The position numbers and the translations under genes were made by a program. Positions 1 to 5,510 of a DNA stretch of 6,386 bases are shown here, piece by piece. The first letter of the stretch is position 1. Each line of letters opens with the position of its first letter. A model generated the notes under the pieces. It was not told where the DNA came from, made no database searches, and saw only the letters and a program-made list of their open reading frames with translations. The stretch is from positions 1 to 6,386 of the forward strand of contig JAIRUL010000087.1 in the NCBI GenBank assembly GCA_031254445.1. The letters are read 5' to 3'. The DNA is from Chitinispirillales bacterium. GTDB taxonomy: Bacteria; Fibrobacterota; Chitinivibrionia; Chitinivibrionales; Chitinispirillaceae.

Positions 1-2262
1 GTATACCGCTTTCTTGTTCGCCGTTTCTTTGGGGCCGCCGGCTATCTCCAAATAGTGCGCGGCCGACGGGCGCTGGGGGTTGAACCTAAACGTCCCCGAG
101 TTGTAGACGTCGCCAAGCACGGAGACCGTAGACAGGTTTCTCGGCACGAAGAGCTCGTCGCCGCCCTCCAGCGCGAAAGGCTTATACTGCGCCTCGTCGG
201 TCATGTCTATCATCACGCGCCCAAGCACCGTCACCGAATCCATCATGCCTTTTAGCAGCGCCTGCTGCTCTAAGAGCGGCGACGCGTTTATGCCTTTAGA
301 CGCGAGCTGCATCGACAGCCTTATCATGTCCGCCCCTAGCTCGTTATTGTAGAGCTTTACGCGGCTCTCCTCCATCGCTTTGACCGACTGCCGCGTGAAA
401 ATGGCTGCGGGGAGGTAGGCGTCGGGCTTGAAGCCGCCGGCGCGCGTTATCAGGTCGCCGAGGGTCTCGCCCTCGAATATCACATAGGCGCCAGGATAGT
501 TGACCTGGCCGCCGAGGCGCACGCTGCGCTCCGGCTCGTAGCCCTTCATGCTGCGGATGAAAACCTTGTCGTTGCGCGCAAGCAGCGCGTTCTGCCCTGT
601 GTCGCCGGCCATCGCCTTGCCTATGCCGAACTCTACCTTTGTCGTGATGACCGACTCCCCCTCGAAGCGCCGCCTGTAGAGCTCGCCGCGCTCCTTGCTG
701 GCGTCGTCGCTTAGCCCGCCGGCTTGCAGTATGAGGTCGCGCACCGTCATGTTTTCTAAGAGCTTGTAAGCGCCGGGGGACGTCACCGCGCCCTCTATCG
801 TTACGCTGCGGTCGGGGTTGAAGTGGTCGCTGCTGTAGACGATTATCTCGTCCCGCTCCTCAAGCGGCGCGTTGTCGCCGGAGGCCTCGTCGGCAAGCGC
901 TTTCTCTAAGCTAAACGGCACTATCCGGTTCAGGTACGACGGGTACGTCTTGCGCAGTATCACCGCGTAGCCGAAATGCGTCTCCGGCAGGAGTTCCTCG
1001 TAGCCGCCGATTACGTCCCTCACCCGCATCCCGGCCTTGTACGCGTACTTGCCCGGGCGCAAAACGTTCCCGCTTAGAAACACCGTGTTCTTGTCCCTTG
1101 ACAAAACAGGGAAAACTTTAATCAAGTCCCCGTCTTTAACAAGGAATTCGGGAAGCGGTTTCGACGCGTCGGCGTCGAGCACGGTGCGGTGCGAGTTGCC
1201 CTCAAAGCGTTCAACCTGCACGCGCCCCATCCACCCGGCCGGGCTGACCCCGCCGGCAAGGTCGAGCGCGTCTATGAGTTTGGTGGGGTTCTTCAGCTCG
1301 TAGAGCGCGCTCCGGCGCACGTTGCCGGCCACGCCCACCATCTGTTTAGCGATAGGCACCGAGATCACGTCGCCATGCTGGAGCCGCAGGCCCGACTCGC
1401 CGCTGCCGGACATCAAACAGTCGTAAAAGTCAATCTCCGCCACAACCCGCCCGCCGCGCTTGAGCCGCACGTTGCGCAGCGACCCGCGTTTAGCCACGCC
1501 GCCCGCGGCAAAGAGCGCGTTCGTCACGCTCGTGAGCGGGCTGACCGTGTGGAACCCGGGCGAATTCACCTCCCCCACGATGTACACGCCGATGGGCCGC
1601 AGCTCCCCCATGGATATGGATACGTTCACGCCCTCGATGTTTTTCAGCTTGTCGGCGACGGCGCGCTGCATGCCGCCGTAGGTCAGGCCAGCGACCGCGA
1701 CGGGACCGACGTTGTGCGGGATGGCCACCGCCCCCTCGCGGCTGACGGTAAGCGTGTACTCCTCGTTTATCCGCCCCCAGAGTTGCACCTTGACCTCGTC
1801 CCCCGCGCGTATCGGGTAGTCGGCGGGCGCGCCGCCCATCTCGCCCGGGCCGAAGTCTAGCCTGCGCGCCCCGCGCAGGAAGACATCGTAGCCATAGGGC
1901 CGCAAAAACGGAATCAAGCTGTCGGGGAAAATATCCCTGCCCAAAAACATCTCCTCGTAAACCGAAAAACCCTGCCAAGAGGTGTCCGGCGCAAGAAGCG
2001 ACGAATCGGCGGCCATGCCGAAATCAAGGGTGTCGCGAAACAACCCGCCTACGCTGTCGGAGCGCGAGGAGGCGCGCCGCAGGAGCGAGTCGCGTTGCGC
2101 CGGATGGGCCTGCAAGAAGCGGTTGGCCTGCTCGGAAGCGCTCTTATCATTCTTAAGCTGCCGCAAGAGCTCCGGCGACACAACGCTCTGAGCGCAGATG
2201 CGCGCGGGCGCTGCGGCGACGGCAGCGATTATAAGAAGCCGTTTTAAAAGTTTCATCGACAT
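1..2262 (-). CDS. Multi-SLBB polysaccharide export protein (Wza/GumB-like family), 3' end outside window
   Basis: Probable outer-membrane or periplasmic export channel component for capsule or exopolysaccharide. The frame is open from ATG at 2262 to the window edge: 754 codons with no stop, so the C-terminus is missing. Residues 1-24 form a Sec signal peptide (KLLKR, then a hydrophobic stretch, cleavage likely after ICA). There is no lipobox, unlike E. coli Wza. Residues 95-165 carry YGYDVF and YPIRAGDEVKVQLWG, typical of the poly-export domain, which runs on to about 217 (SREGAVAIP near 174). SLBB-type modules, each starting with a V.G.V..PG.Y-like motif and ending near AGG, begin at about 223, 306, 392, 485, 579 and 711; the sixth is cut. 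A helical, charged insert (about 625-690) separates modules five and six. ATG 2256 is an alternative start; neither has a clear Shine-Dalgarno site. It is separated from ftsE by a hairpin-bearing gap and may be its own transcription unit. Family assignment is firm; the exported polymer is unknown. Confidence 0.9.
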   Translation of the reverse strand, partial: MSMKLLKRLLIIAAVAAAPARICAQSVVSPELLRQLKNDKSASEQANRFLQAHPAQRDSLLRRASSRSDSVGGLFRDTLDFGMAADSSLLAPDTSWQGFSVYEEMFLGRDIFPDSLIPFLRPYGYDVFLRGARRLDFGPGEMGGAPADYPIRAGDEVKVQLWGRINEEYTLTVSREGAVAIPHNVGPVAVAGLTYGGMQRAVADKLKNIEGVNVSISMGELRPIGVYIVGEVNSPGFHTVSPLTSVTNALFAAGGVAKRGSLRNVRLKRGGRVVAEIDFYDCLMSGSGESGLRLQHGDVISVPIAKQMVGVAGNVRRSALYELKNPTKLIDALDLAGGVSPAGWMGRVQVERFEGNSHRTVLDADASKPLPEFLVKDGDLIKVFPVLSRDKNTVFLSGNVLRPGKYAYKAGMRVRDVIGGYEELLPETHFGYAVILRKTYPSYLNRIVPFSLEKALADEASGDNAPLEERDEIIVYSSDHFNPDRSVTIEGAVTSPGAYKLLENMTVRDLILQAGGLSDDASKERGELYRRRFEGESVITTKVEFGIGKAMAGDTGQNALLARNDKVFIRSMKGYEPERSVRLGGQVNYPGAYVIFEGETLGDLITRAGGFKPDAYLPAAIFTRQSVKAMEESRVKLYNNELGADMIRLSMQLASKGINASPLLEQQALLKGMMDSVTVLGRVMIDMTDEAQYKPFALEGGDELFVPRNLSTVSVLGDVYNSGTFRFNPQRPSAAHYLEIAGGPKETANKKAVY

Positions 2263-2285
2263 AGTATTTATATCGGCTTTGAACG

Positions 2286-2317
2286 AAATCTTTAAAGTCA
2301 AAGCCTTTAAAAGATTT
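2286..2317 (-). promoter_or_regulatory. Possible alternative hairpin in the SLBB gene leader
   Basis: The 8-base arms AAATCTTT (2286-2293) and AAAGATTT (2310-2317) are perfect inverted complements around a 16-base loop. The right arm overlaps the stem at 2301-2332, so the two hairpins cannot form together in one transcript. That geometry is what an attenuator would show, but the stem is AT-rich and may be weak. No regulator or riboswitch core is recognisable. The palindromic CTTTAAAG core recurs in the gap (2290-2297, 2321-2328), which makes chance pairing easier. Confidence 0.2.
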
Positions 2318-2332
2318 TGGCTTTAAAGGCTT
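2301..2332 (-). terminator. Inverted repeat after ftsE, likely weak terminator
   Basis: AAGCCTTTAAA (2301-2311) and TTTAAAGGCTT (2322-2332) form a perfect 11-bp stem with a 10-base loop, starting 12 bases after the ftsE stop. Read on the minus strand, the stem is followed by TGACTTTAAAG rather than a clean run of T, so intrinsic termination would be weak or partial. The position, at the end of a tightly packed gene run and before the separately spaced SLBB gene, supports a terminator or processing site. A second small hairpin, GGCC-GTA-GGCC, lies between this stem and the ftsE stop. Confidence 0.45.
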
Positions 2333-2344
2333 CGGCCTACGGCC

Positions 2345-3043
2345 TCAGGCTTTAATCCCCACAAACTTCGGCCTAAGCGTAGCGTCCGCCCCCTTTATGA
2401 GCGTCCCCCTGTGCAGCTCTATCACGCGGTAGTGGTAGGGGGCGATTAGGCTTAGGTCGTGGGTGGCCATTATCACCGTGGTCCCCCAAGAGTTTATCCG
2501 CTGCAAAAGCTCAAAGATGTCCTTCGACACCGCCTGGTCGAGGTTGCCCGTCGGCTCGTCGGCAAGCAGCACCCACGGCTCGTTGACTATCGCCCGCGCT
2601 ATCGACACGCGCTGCTGCTCGCCGCCGGAGAGCTGGTTCGGGTAGTTCGAGCTCTTGTGGGAGAGCCCAGTCTGCGCCAGCACCTTGAAAACCTTGCGCT
2701 TCACCTCGCGCTCCGGCGTCCCCGTCACGCGCAGCGCGAAAGCGACGTTCTCGAAGACGTTGCGGTCGTGGAGCAGCCGAAAGTCCTGAAAGACTATTCC
2801 GAGCTTGCGGCGCAAAAACGGAATGTCGCCGTGCCGCACGCTCCTGGAGTCGTAGCCGCAGACAAGCACCTGCCCGGTAGAGGGCTTCTCCTCCATGTAG
2901 ATATGCTTGAGCAGCGTGGTCTTCCCCGCCCCGCTCGCGCCGGTGAGGAAGACGAACTCCGCCTTGTCGATAAAAAACGACAGCGCGTCAAGCGCGCGGA
3001 AACCGCCTTCGTACTCTTTGCCGACGTGGAGGAATTGTATCAT
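2345..3043 (-). CDS. ftsE: Cell-division ABC transporter ATP-binding protein FtsE
   Basis: Cytoplasmic ATPase of the FtsEX complex, which couples ATP hydrolysis to activation of periplasmic peptidoglycan hydrolases at the division septum. The 232 residues match the usual FtsE length. All ABC motifs are present: Walker A GASGAGKT (35-42), Q-loop Gln86 in VFQDFRLL, signature LSGGEQQR (138-145), Walker B VLLADEP (158-164) and the switch His195 in MATHD. LRRKLGIVFQDFRLL followed by VFENVAFALRVTG is characteristic of FtsE and argues against LolD or MacB-type ATPases. The ATG lies one base after the methyltransferase stop, with GAGG six bases upstream of it inside the end of that gene, so translation is probably coupled. 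The usual membrane partner FtsX is not next to it: the following gene is an SLBB export protein. FtsE identity is confident; the partner is not visible here. Confidence 0.93.
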   Translation of the reverse strand: MIQFLHVGKEYEGGFRALDALSFFIDKAEFVFLTGASGAGKTTLLKHIYMEEKPSTGQVLVCGYDSRSVRHGDIPFLRRKLGIVFQDFRLLHDRNVFENVAFALRVTGTPEREVKRKVFKVLAQTGLSHKSSNYPNQLSGGEQQRVSIARAIVNEPWVLLADEPTGNLDQAVSKDIFELLQRINSWGTTVIMATHDLSLIAPYHYRVIELHRGTLIKGADATLRPKFVGIKA

Positions 3044-3044
3044 A

Positions 3045-3788
3045 TCAACCCTCGTTCTTCCGCAATAGGAAGTGCACCCTTATCGACCTCTCCGTGTGTT
3101 TTTTAAACGAAAAACCGTCCCATATCCCCAGCACCTCTACGCGCTTCTTGGGGATGGCCCGCTCTATCTCCGGCACTGAAAATACTTTTTGCCTATGCGT
3201 CTCCACGTATTTTTCGTAGAGGCGCGGGTGCTCGCCCGATTGCCGGTAGATGGTGAAGTCGTTATGCTGGATAGAGCGCCGCTCGTCGAAGTAGCTGCTG
3301 CGCGCATAGCTGAAGTCGCCGTAATCCTCGAAGTCTAGGTAGTGCGTGAAGTGCCGATGCGAGTTCTCCTGCGTGGTGATGTCGAAGAGAAAGAGCCCGC
3401 CGGGGCGCAGGACGTCGCAAACGGAGGCGAAGAGGCGGCGGTAATCCTCGAGCGTCATGATGTAGTTTATGCCGTCGTAGAGGAAGAGCGCCAAGTCGAA
3501 CACCTGCCTAAACGGCAGGCGGCGCGCGTCGGCGGCGCAGATGGGGAGCCCGCGCCTGCGCGCCGCCTCCGCGCACATGGGGGGCGAGAGGTCGGAGGCC
3601 GTGTACCTATAGCCCTTCTCCCTAAGAATGGCCCCTACGATGCCCGTGCCGGCGCCCATCTCAAGGATTTCAGGGGAGGCCGACGCGCTATAGCGCCCTA
3701 TCACGCGCTTTATCAGGCCGACCCACTCGTCGTACTCCACGTGGCTCATCAGCCTATCGTATATCGGGGCTAAGGCGTCGTACTGCAT
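3045..3788 (-). CDS. Class I SAM-dependent methyltransferase
   Basis: A soluble 247-residue Rossmann-fold methyltransferase of unknown substrate. The N-terminus (YDALAPIYDRLM, then YDEW near 19-22) resembles the small YqeM-like group. Motif I is ILEMGAGTG (41-49). The acidic residue expected to bind the SAM ribose is Asp66 in SDLS. AADARRLPF (85-93) is the adenine-contact region, and DLALFLYDGINYI (98-110) and LRPGGLFLFDI (127-137) are the post-motif strands. The C-terminal third is rich in Tyr, His and Arg and is probably substrate-specific. There is no signal peptide or membrane segment. The start ATG 3788 has only AAGGA 12 bases upstream, longer than ideal, but it gives the expected N-terminus. 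It lies 90 bases after the surA-like gene, with no convincing terminator between them, and one base before ftsE. The context suggests co-expression with envelope genes but does not reveal the substrate: protein, tRNA, quinone or a small molecule are all possible. Confidence 0.85.
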   Translation of the reverse strand: MQYDALAPIYDRLMSHVEYDEWVGLIKRVIGRYSASASPEILEMGAGTGIVGAILREKGYRYTASDLSPPMCAEAARRRGLPICAADARRLPFRQVFDLALFLYDGINYIMTLEDYRRLFASVCDVLRPGGLFLFDITTQENSHRHFTHYLDFEDYGDFSYARSSYFDERRSIQHNDFTIYRQSGEHPRLYEKYVETHRQKVFSVPEIERAIPKKRVEVLGIWDGFSFKKHTERSIRVHFLLRKNEG

Positions 3789-3878
3789 ACGGGTCTTGTA
3801 TCCTTAATATGCGCCAACAAAGCCGCGTTCGTGTGCCGGAGCCCCTGCAAACCAACCCGATGCGCGTATAGCAACTCT

Positions 3879-5510
3879 TTACAACCCTAATACCCTAATG
3901 TCTACAAAGACCTTCTCCCGCCATTTTTTGACATCGTCCAATATCCGCTGCTGGGCAAAGATATCCCTCGCTTTCTCGGCTATCAGCGCGTAGTCGTTCT
4001 CTAGCGTCAGCCTCCTGCTGTCGGCGCGCTGCGACACCATGTAGATAGAGTACTCGTTGCCCTCGCTTACCGGCGCGCTTATCTGCCCCGCCTCCAAGCC
4101 CCGCACCGCGTCCCGGACCGCGGAGGGCACCTCGAGCAGCGTGACCCACCCCAAATCGCCGCCGCGCGCGCGCGTCGCGTTGTCTACGCTCATCTCTTTC
4201 GCCGCCGCCTCAAAGCCCGCCCTATCCTTAATGGCCGCGCGCAGCGAGTCTAGCCGCGCGGCAAGCGCCTCCCGCTGCCGCTCCGTGGGCGCGTGCCTCA
4301 CGAGTATCTGGCGGAGCTTCACGCTCATGTCGCGCTTCTCCTCCACAATGATTATATGATACCCCAGCCGCGTCTCGAACGGCTCGCTCGCGCGCCCCAC
4401 GGGGAGCGAAAAGGCGCGCTCCTCGAAAGCAAGCTCCGTCGTCGACCCCTTGGCCAAATACCCAAGGTCGCCGCCGGAAGCCCCCTCGGGGCTCTCGGAG
4501 TACTTCTTCGCAATCTCCTCGAAACCCCCGCCGGCGTCAAGCTCGCGCTTCGCCGCGCGGATCTTGTCGAACGCCGCCTGGCGCACCGAATCCTGCGTCA
4601 AGGGGCGCAAACTCAGCTTCAAAAGCTCAAAACTCTCGCCTATCTCCGGCAGGCTGTCGGCGTACTGCGCGTAAAAACGCTCGACGTCGCGGCGGTTCGC
4701 CTTGATCGAAAAATAGTAGCCCTGCTGGAGTTTCTGCTTGTATAGCTGCTCGCGGATAGCCCTGCGTATCTCCGCCTTAAACCGCGCGATAGACAGCCCC
4801 TGCTGGATGAGCAGCTGCGCCTCGAGCTGCTCCGCCGTTATGTTGTTCTGCCGCAGTATCATGTTTATGTGGTTGTTGAGCATGCTCTCAACCTCGTCGT
4901 TGCGCACGTGGATCGCGCTGTCCCCCATCGCGCGGACAAGCAGCACCTTGTTGTCTATCAGGTCGCTTAGGCAGTCGCGTATCAGCTTCTTGGCGTCGAT
5001 GCTTTCGGGGTCCGCGCCCGAAGCCGTCGCGCGCATATAGGCGTAGGCCTCAAGCTCGGAGCTCAAAATAATCTCGTCGCCGACAACGGCTGCGATCCCG
5101 TCCAAACGCCCGGGCTGCAAAACAATAGGCTTAGGGCGCGGCGGCGGGGGCGGTTCGGCGGCCAGCGCGCCGCCGCCCTCGCCGCCGTCTACGCCGTTTT
5201 CGGCGTCAATGGCAATAGAATCCGCAGCAGCCCCGCCGGCAGCGGAAGCCGGCGCAGGCGCAGGTTTAGGCGGCGCTGCCGATTCCGCCGATGCGGCCTT
5301 TGCCTTTACCGGCGCGGCTTCCGGCGACGAAGCATTTACCGGAATCGTTTCCGTAGGCGCAGCCTTTGCCGGAGCCGGTTCCGCCGGAGCCGGTTTCGCC
5401 GGCAAAGGCCCTTGGGCAAACCCGGCAAACGCGAGCGCCGCGACAGCGCAAGCCGTAAAAACAATAGCCCTTAAACCCCTGCCAATCCCCATATTCTCCA
5501 TAATCCTCAC
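3879..5510 (-). CDS. surA: SurA-like periplasmic chaperone / parvulin peptidyl-prolyl isomerase
   Basis: Probable periplasmic chaperone that holds unfolded outer-membrane proteins on the way to the BAM complex. Of 543 residues, about 1-32 are a signal peptide or anchor (hydrophobic 15-32; possible cleavage after AFA or GFA). Residues 34-130 are a low-complexity Ala/Pro/Lys linker with a 10-residue repeat, then Gly-rich and PPPPPRPKP segments. The SurA N-terminal helical domain spans about 135-285, starting DGIAAVVGDEIILSSEL. Two parvulin domains follow, about 292-393 (GGDLGY 346-351, GYHIII 383-388) and 396-496 (GGDLGW 450-455), then a C-terminal helix to 543. It is longer than E. coli SurA, mostly because of the linker. 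Both parvulin domains lack the N-terminal active-site His (Lys298 and Gln401 stand there), and the second also lacks the C-terminal His (Ser488). The GTG start overlaps the upstream stop (GTGA); ATG 5501 or 5492 are alternatives. Family is secure; orthology to E. coli SurA is likely rather than proven. Confidence 0.88.
   Translation of the reverse strand: MRIMENMGIGRGLRAIVFTACAVAALAFAGFAQGPLPAKPAPAEPAPAKAAPTETIPVNASSPEAAPVKAKAASAESAAPPKPAPAPASAAGGAAADSIAIDAENGVDGGEGGGALAAEPPPPPRPKPIVLQPGRLDGIAAVVGDEIILSSELEAYAYMRATASGADPESIDAKKLIRDCLSDLIDNKVLLVRAMGDSAIHVRNDEVESMLNNHINMILRQNNITAEQLEAQLLIQQGLSIARFKAEIRRAIREQLYKQKLQQGYYFSIKANRRDVERFYAQYADSLPEIGESFELLKLSLRPLTQDSVRQAAFDKIRAAKRELDAGGGFEEIAKKYSESPEGASGGDLGYLAKGSTTELAFEERAFSLPVGRASEPFETRLGYHIIIVEEKRDMSVKLRQILVRHAPTERQREALAARLDSLRAAIKDRAGFEAAAKEMSVDNATRARGGDLGWVTLLEVPSAVRDAVRGLEAGQISAPVSEGNEYSIYMVSQRADSRRLTLENDYALIAEKARDIFAQQRILDDVKKWREKVFVDIRVLGL
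5277..5396 (-). repeat. Degenerate 30-bp tandem repeat in the SurA-like linker
   Basis: Four consecutive 30-base units encode residues 39-78 as 10-residue units: KPAPAEPAPA, KAAPTETIPV, NASSPEAAPV and KAKAASAESA. The first three share Glu at position 6 and Pro at position 9; the fourth is the most diverged. On the plus strand the phase is marked by TTTACCGG at 5305 and 5335 and TTTGCCGG at 5365. Within the unit nearest the signal peptide, a 15-base sub-repeat (GCCGGAGCCGGTT plus CC or TC) occurs twice at 5368-5397. The repeat preserves the reading frame and probably makes a flexible, extended tether whose length can vary between strains. Confidence 0.7.

Noticed and set aside
1189..1860. Long plus-strand open frame (223 codons) opposite the SLBB gene
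   Set aside because: It is antisense to a gene with clear domain structure. The predicted protein is His/Arg/Ala-rich with no recognisable motif, as expected for a shadow frame in GC-rich DNA.
1490..1978. Minus-strand open frame of 162 codons inside the SLBB gene in another frame
   Set aside because: Gly/Arg-rich, no domain, and the other minus frame encodes a continuous 754-residue SLBB protein. I found no frameshift between the two.
2266..2301. Possible sigma-70 promoter for the SLBB gene (TTGACT rc at 2296-2301, TATAAAT rc at 2266-2272)
   Set aside because: The boxes are about 23 bases apart, beyond the usual 16-18, and the -10-like box is so close to ATG 2262 that the transcript would be nearly leaderless. 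No good match to the Bacteroidota TAnnTTTG element was seen either.
2459..3106. Plus-strand open frame (215 codons) opposite ftsE
   Set aside because: It lies across the conserved ftsE coding sequence and has no motif or plausible domain; its length follows from the codon bias of ftsE.
3789..3878. Terminator or promoter in the 90-base gap between the SurA-like gene and the methyltransferase
   Set aside because: Only a distant, mismatched 8-base inverted repeat was found, with no T-tract and no paired -35/-10 boxes, so cotranscription is the simpler reading.
3883..3899. Telomere-like TTAGGG repeats at the end of the SurA-like gene
   Set aside because: Only two copies, accounted for by the codons for Val-Leu-Gly-Leu at the C-terminus.
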